64,000 bases of DNA. Source: Arthrobacter sp. PsM3. Its GTDB lineage: Bacteria > Actinomycetota > Actinomycetes > Actinomycetales > Micrococcaceae. A program made the position numbers and the translations under genes. The notes under the pieces are model-generated. The model saw only the letters and a list, made by a program, of their open reading frames with translations. It made no database searches and was not told the origin of the DNA. Location: the NCBI RefSeq assembly GCF_030433895.1, contig NZ_JARUXE010000027.1:1-64000 (forward strand), in the 5' to 3' direction. The stretch's first letter is position 1. Every line of letters starts with the position of its first letter. Of the stretch, positions 1-8,001 are shown in pieces.

Positions 1-58
1 GTGGGCTCGGATTTGTGTATATGAGACAGTCACAGGTGGCCGGCCGCCGTCGTACGTT

Positions 59-565
59 TCAGGATTCCCAGAGGATCTCGTCGTCCACGACGCCGTCCTC
101 GTCCGCGGAGGCCACCAGGACCTCGTCGGTGAAGTGCTTGCCCAGCGTGAAGTCCAGCACGAAGTAGCGTTCCGGCTGGCCGGGGAAGATGCCCACATGG
201 CCCAGCTTCAGCGCCTTGAGGAAGACCGCGTCGGTGAGCTGGTCCTTGTCCTCGACACCGAAGACCGCCTTGAGGTGCTCGTCCTTGATCGCGCTGCAGT
301 GGAAGTGCCGGTACTCCTGCGGGCTGGTGCCGTCCTGCTCAAGCTCCTCGGCGATCATTTCGCGGACCTGGTCCACAAGTTCAGGGAGGAAGCGCAGCCG
401 GTAGTCAACCTTGTGCAGGGCCGCTTCGTCGAAGTGGTCATGCGCGTTGACATTCAGGTCAAGCTCCACGGTCTGGCCCGCCAGTTCATGCTTGGCGGTG
501 AAATTGTGGTCCCTTCCGTGGTTGAGCTCGACCTCTCCGAAGTGCTTGCTCGCTACCTTGTTCAT
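59..565 (-). CDS. DUF2004 family protein
   Basis: Small soluble protein of 168 residues with no signal peptide or membrane segment. The N-terminal stretch KHFGEVELN followed by an antiparallel-looking region, and the acidic C-terminus ending DDEILWES, resemble DUF2004 proteins; no function is known for the family. I chose the ATG at 565 because the family begins close to the KHFGEVEL motif. An in-frame ATG at 604 would add 13 residues (start MLEWSGFEDY), and neither start has a well-spaced Shine-Dalgarno. It is divergent from the aldehyde dehydrogenase that starts at 665. The family call comes from pattern recognition only. Confidence 0.75.
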   Translation of the reverse strand: MNKVASKHFGEVELNHGRDHNFTAKHELAGQTVELDLNVNAHDHFDEAALHKVDYRLRFLPELVDQVREMIAEELEQDGTSPQEYRHFHCSAIKDEHLKAVFGVEDKDQLTDAVFLKALKLGHVGIFPGQPERYFVLDFTLGKHFTDEVLVASADEDGVVDDEILWES

Positions 566-664
566 ACCTTCAACATAGTCCTCAAAACCGCTCCATTCCA
601 GCATTCCCAAGGTTTTATCCGCTACCGCACCCCTCCGGACTCGCGGTGCCGGTACATTGAGCGG

Positions 665-2083
665 ATGCAAAACGTTGCCCCCGCCGTCGCCCGCGCCCGT
701 GAACTTTTCGACACCGGGGCCACCCGTCCGCTGGCCTGGCGGCTGGAGCAACTGGCCAGCCTGCGGCGGATGCTGGCCGAGCGCCGCACGGAGTTTGCCG
801 ACGCACTGGGCAGCGATCTGGGCAAGCACGGCACCGAGGCCCTGCTGACGGAAATAGGATTTGTCACAGCCGAAACCGGGCACCTGGAAAAGCACCTGGA
901 GGCATGGCTGCGGCCGCGCCGCGTGCCCGTGCCGCTGGCGGTCCAGCCGGCCAGGGCCTGGACCGAGCTGACCCCGCTGGGCGTCGTGCTGGTGATCGGC
1001 CCGTGGAACTACCCGCTGCAGCTGCTGCTGGCCCCGCTGGCCGGCGCCCTCGCCGCCGGCAACACCGTGGTGCTCAAGCCGAGCGAACACGCCCCCGCGA
1101 CCTCGGCGGCCCTGGCCCGCTGGATCCCGGTGTACCTGGCCGGCGCGGCGGAGGTGGTCGAGGGCGGCATCCCGGAAACCGCCGCCCTGCTGGCGATGCC
1201 CTTCGACCACATCTTCTTCACCGGAGGGGAAGCCGCCGCAAAGGTGGTGCTGCGCGCCGCGGCGGAGAACCTGACGCCGGTGACCCTGGAACTGGGCGGC
1301 AAGTCCCCGGCCTACGTGGACTCCTCCACGGACCTGGCCAAGGCGGCCAAGCGGCTCGCGTGGGGCCGGTTCCTGAACGCCGGGCAGACCTGCGTGGCGC
1401 CCGACTACATTCTGGCCACCGAGGAGGTGCTGGTTCCGCTGGAGCGCGAACTCGTCAAGGCGATCGGAGCACTCTTCGGCCCGGACTCCTCCGCAAGCGG
1501 GTCCTACGGCCGGATCGTCGACGACCGGCACTTCGCCCGGATCGCCGCCCTCGCCGACGGCAGCACCGTGGTCCACGGCGGCGAACGGAACGCCGCCAGC
1601 CGCCACTTCGCCCCGACCCTGCTCCGGCCCGCGCCCGGGGACGCCGTCATGGGGGAGGAGATCTTCGGGCCGCTGCTTCCGCTGGTCCCGGTGGCCGGGC
1701 GCGAGGAGGCCATCCGTTTCATCAACGGCCGCGCCAAGCCGCTGGCGCTGTACGTGTTCAGCAACGACGCCGGCACCCGCCGGGCGTTCGCGGAGCGGAC
1801 CTCCTCGGGGGCGCTCTGCTTCGACGTCCCGGCGGCGCATCTCTCGGTCCCGGGCCTGCCGTTCGGCGGGGTCGGCGGCAGCGGGATGGGGGCGTATCAC
1901 GGCGAGCACTCGCTGCGGACGTTCTCGCACGAGCGGGCCATGCTGGCCAAGCCGTTGCGGCCGGACACACTGAAACTGATCTACCCGCCGTACACCAGGA
2001 CCAAGCACCGGATTATCAGCGCACTCGCCGGGGCAGGGCCGGGCCTCGGGAAGCGCCTCGGGAAGCTCCTCCGGAAGCGCTGA
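665..2083 (+). CDS. Aldehyde dehydrogenase (class 3-like)
   Basis: NAD(P)-dependent oxidation of an aldehyde to a carboxylic acid in the cytosol. The 472 residues carry the cofactor-binding GPWNYPLQ (112-119), the general base in LELGGKSP (E209), the catalytic cysteine in NAGQTCVAP (C243) and the EEIFGPLLP motif. The short length and the basic C-terminus (GKRLGKLLRKR) are typical of class 3 (ALDH3-like) enzymes that act on medium or long chain aldehydes. The ATG at 665 matches the usual start of the family; the reading frame stays open upstream, but that part has no homology-like character. Its stop lies one base from the convergent LysR gene. The substrate cannot be told from the sequence. 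Confidence 0.9.
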   Translation: MQNVAPAVARARELFDTGATRPLAWRLEQLASLRRMLAERRTEFADALGSDLGKHGTEALLTEIGFVTAETGHLEKHLEAWLRPRRVPVPLAVQPARAWTELTPLGVVLVIGPWNYPLQLLLAPLAGALAAGNTVVLKPSEHAPATSAALARWIPVYLAGAAEVVEGGIPETAALLAMPFDHIFFTGGEAAAKVVLRAAAENLTPVTLELGGKSPAYVDSSTDLAKAAKRLAWGRFLNAGQTCVAPDYILATEEVLVPLERELVKAIGALFGPDSSASGSYGRIVDDRHFARIAALADGSTVVHGGERNAASRHFAPTLLRPAPGDAVMGEEIFGPLLPLVPVAGREEAIRFINGRAKPLALYVFSNDAGTRRAFAERTSSGALCFDVPAAHLSVPGLPFGGVGGSGMGAYHGEHSLRTFSHERAMLAKPLRPDTLKLIYPPYTRTKHRIISALAGAGPGLGKRLGKLLRKR

Positions 2084-2084
2084 C

Positions 2085-3029
2085 TCAGCCCTTCCGCGGG
2101 ACGGACGGGTTCGGTGCGGGCTTCAAGGCCGGGGAGTTGAAGGTGTCGGCCAGCAGTTCGACGAAGAGCTGGACCTGCGCGGTCTGTTTCTCATTGATCA
2201 GCAGGGCAAAGACGTTGCGGGCCAGCCGGATCTCGGGAACGTCCAGCACCACCACCCCGGCCGGGCGGTGCAGCAGGGCCAGCTCGGGAACCAGCGCCGC
2301 GCCCAGCCCGGCCGCGGCCATCTCAAGGCTCGCGTGGAAGTCATCGCTGTAGGCCACCACCCGGGGGTGCAGGTTGCAGCTGGCAAAGAGCCGCTCGATC
2401 ACGGTTGCGTCGGACGTGCCCGGGTGGTGCACAATCCACGGCATGTCGGAGAGGTGGTCCGCGGCGACCTTGGAATCCGTGCCGATGCCCCAGGCGGCGG
2501 GCAGCACCACCCGGAAGTCGTCGTCGCCGATCCACTGCCGGTTCACGGTATGCGGCCAGGCGAGGCCGGACTGCCCCACCTGGTACACCAGGGCGACGTC
2601 GAGTTCGCCGCCGGTGCGCAGGCCCTGGATGGTCTGGGCGGGCTCCGCCACGGACACCCGCAGATCGATGCCGAGCTTCTTCCAGGCCGGGTTCGCCAGG
2701 ATCCGCGGCAGCACATAGGTGGCCAGGCTGGGGAAGATGCCCAGCCGGAGTTCCTGCCGGGTGGTGTCCGCGGTGCGGGAGGCCGCCGCCATCAGCGCCT
2801 CGATGTCTGTGAGGACCTTGGCCGCGTGCCGGGTCATGACCAGGGCGGCTTCGGTGGGCTGGATACTGCGGGCGGAACGCTGGAACAGCTCGACGCCGGT
2901 GTCCCGTTCCAGCGCGGACATCTGTTGGGATACCGCCGACGCCGTGTAGCCGAGCCGGGTGGCGGCCGCCGCGAAGGAGCCCAGCCGGGTGACTTCGACA
3001 AGGGTCCGCAGATGGACGGGGTTAATCAT
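2085..3029 (-). CDS. LysR family transcriptional regulator
   Basis: Sequence-specific regulator of 314 residues. The N-terminal winged helix-turn-helix covers roughly residues 3-62 (LGSFAAAATRLGYTASAVSQ recognition region), followed by a periplasmic-binding-protein-like effector domain from about residue 90. The start has a GAAGGG Shine-Dalgarno eight bases upstream. It converges on the aldehyde dehydrogenase and lies 174 bases from the divergent FAD oxidoreductase operon at 3204, so by the usual LysR logic it may control that operon; this is inference. The motif ASAVSQQMSALE resembles the ArgP / ABC-repressor-like branch. The effector is unknown. Confidence 0.88.
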   Translation of the reverse strand: MINPVHLRTLVEVTRLGSFAAAATRLGYTASAVSQQMSALERDTGVELFQRSARSIQPTEAALVMTRHAAKVLTDIEALMAAASRTADTTRQELRLGIFPSLATYVLPRILANPAWKKLGIDLRVSVAEPAQTIQGLRTGGELDVALVYQVGQSGLAWPHTVNRQWIGDDDFRVVLPAAWGIGTDSKVAADHLSDMPWIVHHPGTSDATVIERLFASCNLHPRVVAYSDDFHASLEMAAAGLGAALVPELALLHRPAGVVVLDVPEIRLARNVFALLINEKQTAQVQLFVELLADTFNSPALKPAPNPSVPRKG

Positions 3030-3203
3030 GGGGGTGCCCTTCGCCTGGTTCCGGTGAGGCGGGACCGCAATCCCGCTTCATTCTGGCACATTGGCAGGGA
3101 CAGAAAAGTTTGGAAGTCGCACACATCCAGCAGCCCCTCGGCGACGAATTGCCCGTAAGACGATTTACCAGGACGATCAGGCGAAGCCAACAGGAGCAGA
3201 TCA

Positions 3204-4601
3204 GTGTCAGATGCAGCAGGGATCCCACAGGGCCGGCGCGTAGCCGTGATCGGCAGCGGGGTGGCGGGTCTGACCGCCGCGTATGTCCTGAACCGGCAGG
3301 ACACCGTGACGCTGTTCGAAGCCGACCCGCGGCTCGGCGGCCACGCCCACACCCACGACGTGCCGCAGGCCGGCGGTCCGGTGCTCGGCATCGACACCGG
3401 CTTCATCGTCCACAATGAACGGACCTATCCCACGCTGCTGCGGCTCTTCGCGGAACTGGGCGTCGAAACCCAGGACTCGGAAATGAGCATGTCCGTCCGC
3501 TGCGACGGCTGCGGCCTGGAGTACGCCGGCGCCCGGGCCAGGGGCCGCGGCATCCTGCCCCGCCCTTCCACCCTGCTGCGCGGCAGGTACCTGCTGATGC
3601 TGCTTGAGGTGATGCGCTTCTACCGCCGGGCCCGCGCCCTGCTCGCCGAGACGCCTCCCTCAAACGAACCGGAGCTGACCCTGGGCGAATTCCTGGCCCG
3701 GGAAAAGTTCAGCGGCTACTTCATCTCGCACTTCATGACACCCATCGTCAGTGCCGTCTGGTCCTGCGACCCCACCACGGCGCTGGCCTACCCGGCCCGC
3801 TACCTCTTCACCTTCCTGGGCCACCACGGCCTGCTCGGCGTCTCGGGCTCACCGCAGTGGCGCACCGTCACCGGCGGCTCGCGCAGCTACGTGGACAAGA
3901 TTGCCGCCACGCTGCCGGAAATCCGGACCGCCAGCCCGGTCACCGGAGTGCGCCGCCACGCGGAGGGGGTGGAACTGACTGTTGTGACCGGTACCGGAAC
4001 GCTGACCACCGAGACGTTCGACGCCGTCGTGATCGCCACCCACCCGGCCCAGGCGCTGGGCATGCTCACCGACGCCTCACCCGCAGAGCAGGCCGCGCTC
4101 GGCGGGATGCCGTACTCGGTCAACCACACCGTCTTCCACCGCGATGACGCCGTGCTGCCGTCCAGTGACAACGCCAAGGCGTCCTGGAACTACCGGCTGC
4201 CCTCCTGCGACGCCCGGCCGGACAAGGTCCTGGTCAGCTACGACATGACCCGGCTGCAGCGCCTCGACCCCGCCGACGGCGGGCGCTACATCGTCAGCCT
4301 GGGCGAATCCGAGCTGATCGCTGACCACGCCGTGCTGGAGCGCATGGTCTACGAGCACCCGCAATACACCCCCGAATCCCTCCGGGCGCAGCAGCGGATC
4401 CTTGAACTCGGCGATGACCGGCTGGCTTTCGCCGGCGCCTACCATGGCTGGGGTTTCCACGAGGACGGCGCCCTCTCCGGGGTGAAGGCCGCGGAACGGC
4501 TCGGACGCAGCTGGGACGATCCCGCCGTCGCCCTGAACGAGGAGTACCGCGCCGTCGCCGTCGACCCGGACCTGCAGAGCGTCTCCGCGGAGGGCTCATG
4601 A
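3204..4601 (+). CDS. FAD-dependent amine-oxidase-like oxidoreductase of a CFA-type lipid operon
   Basis: Flavoprotein of 465 residues with an N-terminal dinucleotide-binding fold (GSGVAG, residues 17-22, with an acidic residue at the end of strand 2, FEADPRLGGHAH). It belongs to the NAD/FAD-binding family commonly found with DUF1365 and cyclopropane-fatty-acid synthase genes, where it probably oxidises or reduces an acyl chain of a membrane lipid. The GTG start at 3204 is preceded by AGGAG at 3192-3196. Its stop overlaps the next start (ATGA at 4598), so it is translationally coupled to the DUF1365 gene. Family knowledge gives the partnership; the exact reaction is not established here. Confidence 0.85.
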   Translation: MSDAAGIPQGRRVAVIGSGVAGLTAAYVLNRQDTVTLFEADPRLGGHAHTHDVPQAGGPVLGIDTGFIVHNERTYPTLLRLFAELGVETQDSEMSMSVRCDGCGLEYAGARARGRGILPRPSTLLRGRYLLMLLEVMRFYRRARALLAETPPSNEPELTLGEFLAREKFSGYFISHFMTPIVSAVWSCDPTTALAYPARYLFTFLGHHGLLGVSGSPQWRTVTGGSRSYVDKIAATLPEIRTASPVTGVRRHAEGVELTVVTGTGTLTTETFDAVVIATHPAQALGMLTDASPAEQAALGGMPYSVNHTVFHRDDAVLPSSDNAKASWNYRLPSCDARPDKVLVSYDMTRLQRLDPADGGRYIVSLGESELIADHAVLERMVYEHPQYTPESLRAQQRILELGDDRLAFAGAYHGWGFHEDGALSGVKAAERLGRSWDDPAVALNEEYRAVAVDPDLQSVSAEGS

Positions 4602-5329
4602 ACGCCACCGCTGCCATCTACCGCACCTCCATCGCGCACGTGCGGCGCACCCCGCTGAAGAACGCCTTCACCTACCGCAGCTACAGCTGGTATGTCGACG
4701 TCGACCGGCTCCCCGCGCTGCCCCGCCTGCTCCGTCCGCTCGCCGGCTTCCGCGTGGCCGACCACCTGGGCGACCCCGGCGGCACGCTCCGCGGCAACGT
4801 GGAGGCGTTCCTGGCCACCCGGGGGATAGACCTCGACGGCGGCCGGATCACCATGCTGGCCAGCGCCCGGGTCTTCGGGCACGTCTTTAACCCGCTCAGC
4901 CTGTTCTGGTGCCACGACGCCGCCGGGGAGCTGCGCTGCGTCCTCGCCGAGGTGCACAACACCTACGGGGAACGGCACTGCTACCTCCTCGAAACCGACG
5001 CCGCCGGCCGGGCCAGCGTGCCGAAGGCGTTCTACGTCTCACCGTTCAACGACGTCGAGGGCCAGTACCGGATGAAACTGCCGGAACCGGCCGACCGGCT
5101 CGCCGTCTCGATCGTCCTGGAACGCGAGGGGCAGCAGCCCTTTATCGCCAGCATGGACGGCGAACGCCACGAGGCCAGCGTGCGGAACATCCTCGCCACG
5201 GCGCTCGCGGTCCCGCTGGCACCGCTGCGCGTCTCCGCGCAGATCCGCTGGCAGGGAATCAAGCTCTGGGCCCGCCGGCTGCCCATCATCAAACGACCAC
5301 ACCACTCTTCACAGGAGGCAGTTCAGTGA
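4598..5329 (+). CDS. DUF1365 domain protein
   Basis: Protein of 243 residues covering the full usual length of DUF1365. Typical features are an early RHxR-like stretch (VRRTPLKNAFTYRSYSW) and the conserved FNPLSLFWCHD and EVHNTYGERHCYLL segments. DUF1365 proteins are almost always encoded between an FAD oxidoreductase and a CFA-type methyltransferase and are thought to help modify unsaturated phospholipid acyl chains; no biochemical role is certain. It overlaps the upstream gene by four bases and the downstream GTG start by four bases, so the three genes form one tightly coupled operon. Confidence 0.88.
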   Translation: MNATAAIYRTSIAHVRRTPLKNAFTYRSYSWYVDVDRLPALPRLLRPLAGFRVADHLGDPGGTLRGNVEAFLATRGIDLDGGRITMLASARVFGHVFNPLSLFWCHDAAGELRCVLAEVHNTYGERHCYLLETDAAGRASVPKAFYVSPFNDVEGQYRMKLPEPADRLAVSIVLEREGQQPFIASMDGERHEASVRNILATALAVPLAPLRVSAQIRWQGIKLWARRLPIIKRPHHSSQEAVQ

Positions 5330-6702
5330 CCATGACCGAAGCGACCGGATCAGGCGCCGCCGCGCGCCGGGCCAATGAGGCCGCAGCCCCCTACACCGTC
5401 CCGCAGCCGCCCGCAGTGGTCGACGCCGCCATCTGGCCCAGCATCGCCACCGTCCCGGCGAGCCTCAAAGCCCGGGTGGCCGGCCGGGCCGCGGACGCCA
5501 TCTTCAAAGCCGCGGTCCGCCGGCTGCCGCTCGAGGTCCGCTACCCGGACGGCACCGTCCTGGGCAAGGCCGCCACACCCGGCGTGACGTACCCGGTCAT
5601 GACCATGAACCGTCCCGAGGCCTTCGCTGCCCGGCTCGGCGACGGCGGGCTGATCGGCCTGGGCGAGTCCTTTATGGCCGGAGACTGGGACGCCGACAAC
5701 CTCACGGCCGTCATGGAGGTCTTTGCCGCCAGCGTCGGAACGCTCGTGCCCGAGCCGCTGCAGAAGCTCCGGGCGTTCTACCTGCCGCGCCAGCCGCGGA
5801 AGGAACGCAACACCGAGCAGAACACCCGCTCAAACATCTCCCGGCATTACGACCTCTCCAACGAGCTCTTTGGCACGTTCCTGGACGAGACCATGACCTA
5901 CTCCAGTGCGCTCTTCCCGGAATCGGGCGAGGCGCTGAAGTCCGTCGCCTGGGACGGTTTCCCGGCCGCGCAGCAGGCCAAGATCGACCGGCTGCTGGAC
6001 AAGGCCGGCGTCACCCAGGGCACCCGGGTGCTGGAAATCGGCACCGGCTGGGGCGAGCTCGCCCTCCGGGCCGCCCAGCGCGGCGCCACCGTCTACTCCG
6101 TCACCCTTTCCAGCGAGCAGCAGGAGCTGGCCCGCAAGCGCATCGCCGACGCCGGCTACACCGACGCCGTCACGATCGAGCTCAAGGACTACCGGGCCGT
6201 CGAAGGCGAGTACGACGCCGTCGTCTCCGTCGAGATGATCGAAGCCGTGGGCTTCGAATACTGGGCTACATACTTCCAGACGATCGAACGCGTCCTCGCC
6301 CCCGGCGGGAAGGTGGCCATCCAGGCCATCACGATCGCCCACGACCGGCTGATGGCCACCCGCACCAGCTATACCTGGGTGCACAAATACATCTTCCCCG
6401 GGGGCGTCATTCCCTCCGTCCGCGCCATCGAGGACATCACCGAGAAGCAGACCGGACTGCGCGTGCGCGAACGGCTCGCCATGGGGGAGCACTACGCCCA
6501 GACGCTGCGGCTCTGGGAAGAGCGCTTCATGGCCCGCTCCGCCGACGTCCGGGCCCTGGGCTTCGACGAGATCTTCCAGCGCATGTGGCTGTTCTACCTC
6601 TGCTACTCCCGGGCGGGTTTCGAGACCGGGTACCTAGACGTGCAGCAGATCGTCCTGGACCGCCGGCGAGTGGGCGAGGCCAGCAACGGGTCCGCTCAAT
6701 GA
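5326..6702 (+). CDS. Cyclopropane-fatty-acyl-phospholipid synthase family methyltransferase
   Basis: SAM-dependent methyltransferase expected to add a methylene or methyl group to the double bond of a phospholipid acyl chain at the inner membrane face. Of its 458 residues, the N-terminal part (about 60-170) is the lipid-binding domain and the C-terminal part is a Rossmann methyltransferase with motif I VLEIGTGWGELALRA near residue 235. The GTG at 5326 is preferred over the ATG at 5332 because AGGAGG (5313-5318) is seven bases away. It is the last gene of the operon, with a strong terminator 56 bases after the stop. The product could be a cyclopropane, methyl-branched or furan-type acyl chain; the sequence does not decide. 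Confidence 0.88.
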   Translation: MTMTEATGSGAAARRANEAAAPYTVPQPPAVVDAAIWPSIATVPASLKARVAGRAADAIFKAAVRRLPLEVRYPDGTVLGKAATPGVTYPVMTMNRPEAFAARLGDGGLIGLGESFMAGDWDADNLTAVMEVFAASVGTLVPEPLQKLRAFYLPRQPRKERNTEQNTRSNISRHYDLSNELFGTFLDETMTYSSALFPESGEALKSVAWDGFPAAQQAKIDRLLDKAGVTQGTRVLEIGTGWGELALRAAQRGATVYSVTLSSEQQELARKRIADAGYTDAVTIELKDYRAVEGEYDAVVSVEMIEAVGFEYWATYFQTIERVLAPGGKVAIQAITIAHDRLMATRTSYTWVHKYIFPGGVIPSVRAIEDITEKQTGLRVRERLAMGEHYAQTLRLWEERFMARSADVRALGFDEIFQRMWLFYLCYSRAGFETGYLDVQQIVLDRRRVGEASNGSAQ

Positions 6703-6757
6703 CAGGTCCCCTCGCGGCGACCGACTAGCGGCCGCTGTTAGACGTCTCACGCCGTGG

Positions 6758-6786
6758 AAGGCGGGCACCCCCTGGGTGCCCGCCTT
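6758..6786 (+). terminator. Rho-independent terminator of the CFA operon
   Basis: A perfect 13-bp stem (6758-6770 with 6774-6786; arm AAGGCGGGCACCC) with a three-base loop lies just after the CFA-type methyltransferase. The downstream T-run is weak (CTGCGTGTTT), as is common in high-GC actinobacteria. Confidence 0.8.
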
Positions 6787-6800
6787 CTGCGTGTTTCCGG

Positions 6801-6816
6801 ACACTACATCTAGTGC
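6801..6816 (+). promoter_or_regulatory. Upstream NrdR-box-like palindrome
   Basis: ACACTACATCTAGTGC matches the remembered NrdR consensus (acaCwAtATaTwGtgt) at most positions and has perfect CACTA...TAGTG arms. It lies about 430 bases before nrdH and 234 bases before the second box, much further than the usual tandem spacing. Confidence 0.5.
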
Positions 6817-6900
6817 TTAACCGCACTCCGGACCCCTGTGCGTTCCGCCCGCGACACGCCGTCCACCACGCGACACGCAGGGGAGTTAATTGTGCAAAGG

Positions 6901-6921
6901 TACTCCACAGCCTGTGGATTT
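6901..6921. promoter_or_regulatory. Inverted pair of DnaA-box-like sequences upstream of nrdH
   Basis: A perfect inverted repeat (TCCACAG C CTGTGGA, 6904-6918) forms two opposed 9-mers, TACTCCACA and TGTGGATTT. Each matches 7 of 9 positions of the DnaA box TTATCCACA or its complement. A further CTGTGGACTGG occurs near 6967-6977. DnaA control of nrd genes is known in E. coli; here it is only suggested. Confidence 0.3.
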
Positions 6922-7032
6922 CGTCCTGCAAAATGGCGGAAATCCGGACATTTTGAGGCACCCCGCCTGTGGACTGGCGGTGCATTAAATGACATACTTG
7001 TAATACATCATCTTGGGGTCCACATCGGGCTC

Positions 7033-7061
7033 TTGCACTACATGTAGTATCGACATACAGT
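7033..7061 (+). promoter_or_regulatory. Probable nrdHIE promoter overlapping an NrdR box
   Basis: GCACTACATGTAGTAT (7035-7050) contains the perfect palindrome ACTACATGTAGT and fits the NrdR box pattern. It overlaps a plausible promoter: TTGCAC (7033-7038), a 17-base spacer, and TACAGT (7056-7061), which fits the actinobacterial TAnnnT -10. Binding of NrdR here would block RNA polymerase, giving the usual dNTP-responsive repression. A 5' leader of about 165 bases would precede nrdH. Confidence 0.55.
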
Positions 7062-7229
7062 TCCAGCGGAGCAGCAGTGCTCGCCAGGCAAGGCCAGTAA
7101 CGGATCAGGATTCCTGTCCCGGAGCGGCCCGCCCGGACTACTGGCACCAGAGACTCAGCTCAACAGCCGCAGCTCCTGAGCAACACACATTTCGCAGTAC
7201 CAAAGACTTCAACAAAGGGGACAGGGACC

Positions 7230-7469
7230 ATGACCGTAACGGTTTACACGAAGCCGGCCTGTGTTCAGTGCAACGCGACATACCGCGCGCTGGATAAGAA
7301 GGGCATCACCTACCAGAGCGTCGACATCTCGCAGGATGCGGATGCCCTCGAGCGCCTGAAGGCCCTCGGCTACATGCAGGCCCCGGTTGTCGTCACCGAC
7401 CAGGACCACTGGTCCGGTTTCCGCCCCGACAAGATCGAGGAACTGGCTCAGGCCTACGCCGTAGCCTGA
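7230..7469 (+). CDS. nrdH: NrdH glutaredoxin-like redoxin
   Basis: Small redoxin of 79 residues that supplies electrons to the class Ib ribonucleotide reductase NrdEF, itself reduced by thioredoxin reductase. It has the active-site CVQC (residues 12-15) in the context YTKPACVQC and the NrdH signature WSGFRPDKI near the C-terminus. It is normal family length. It is first in an nrdH-nrdI-nrdE operon, 43 bases before nrdI, downstream of NrdR-type boxes. The AAAGGGGACAGG Shine-Dalgarno region precedes the ATG. Confidence 0.97.
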   Translation: MTVTVYTKPACVQCNATYRALDKKGITYQSVDISQDADALERLKALGYMQAPVVVTDQDHWSGFRPDKIEELAQAYAVA

Positions 7470-7512
7470 ACCGCTTCGCAGAAATACACGTCAGATGAGG
7501 TGAGTTACTCCC

Positions 7513-8001
7513 ATGGCACTGGCAACAGCCAACACGCCGCTGGCAGCAGGGACGCCGGTGGCGGCAGATGCCGCCCGAACGACCACCAGCCACCTCATCT
7601 ACTTCTCTTCCACTTCTGAGAACACCGCACGCTTCGTCAGGAAGCTGGGCGTCGACGCGGCACGGATCCCCCTCCATCCGAGGGAACCCGCGCTCGTGGC
7701 CACCGAACCCTACGTGCTGGTGCTTCCCACCTATGGAGGCACCGGGGGAGAGGGATCCGTTCCGAAGCAGGTCATCCGCTTCCTGAACGATCCGCGCAAC
7801 CGGCAACAGCTCCGGGGTGTCATCGGGGCGGGCAACACGAACTTTGGGGACAACTACTGCATGGCCGGCGACATCATCGCCGCGAAATGCCAGGTCCCGC
7901 ACCTATATCGTTTCGAACTCATGGGGACGCCGGAAGACGTCAGCCGAGTACAACAAGGATTGGAAGAATTTTGGACACGACTGTCGCAAGAACAGAAGTA
8001 G
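7513..8001 (+). CDS. nrdI: NrdI flavodoxin-like RNR activator
   Basis: Flavodoxin-like protein that generates the oxidant needed to assemble the Mn(III)2-tyrosyl radical cofactor of NrdF. Of 162 residues, the FMN-binding region begins at [15 protein letters not shown] and continues with [17 protein letters not shown] and the [16 protein letters not shown] loop. The first 25 or so residues form an alanine-rich extension that many NrdI proteins lack. GAGGTGAG lies upstream of the ATG. The 3' end overlaps the proposed start of nrdE by 31 bases. Confidence 0.96.
   Translation: MALATANTPLAAGTPVAADAARTTTSHLIYFSSTSENTARFVRKLGVDAARIPLHPREPALVATEPYVLVLPTYGGTGGEGSVPKQVIRFLNDPRNRQQLRGVIGAGNTNFGDNYCMAGDIIAAKCQVPHLYRFELMGTPEDVSRVQQGLEEFWTRLSQEQK

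Noticed and set aside
59..2008. Very long minus-strand open frame (649 codons) across the aldehyde dehydrogenase
   Set aside because: Only its last 168-181 codons look like a real protein; the rest is the GC-rich antisense of the dehydrogenase, which has clear catalytic motifs on plus.
904..2352. 482-codon plus-strand frame rich in Arg, Gly and Ala
   Set aside because: Shifted-frame shadow of the aldehyde dehydrogenase with low-complexity composition and no family features.
2268..3158. 296-codon plus-strand frame opposite the LysR gene
   Set aside because: Antisense shadow; LysR domains on minus are unmistakable.
5830..6492. 220-codon minus-strand frame
   Set aside because: Antisense of the CFA-type methyltransferase; no recognisable domain.
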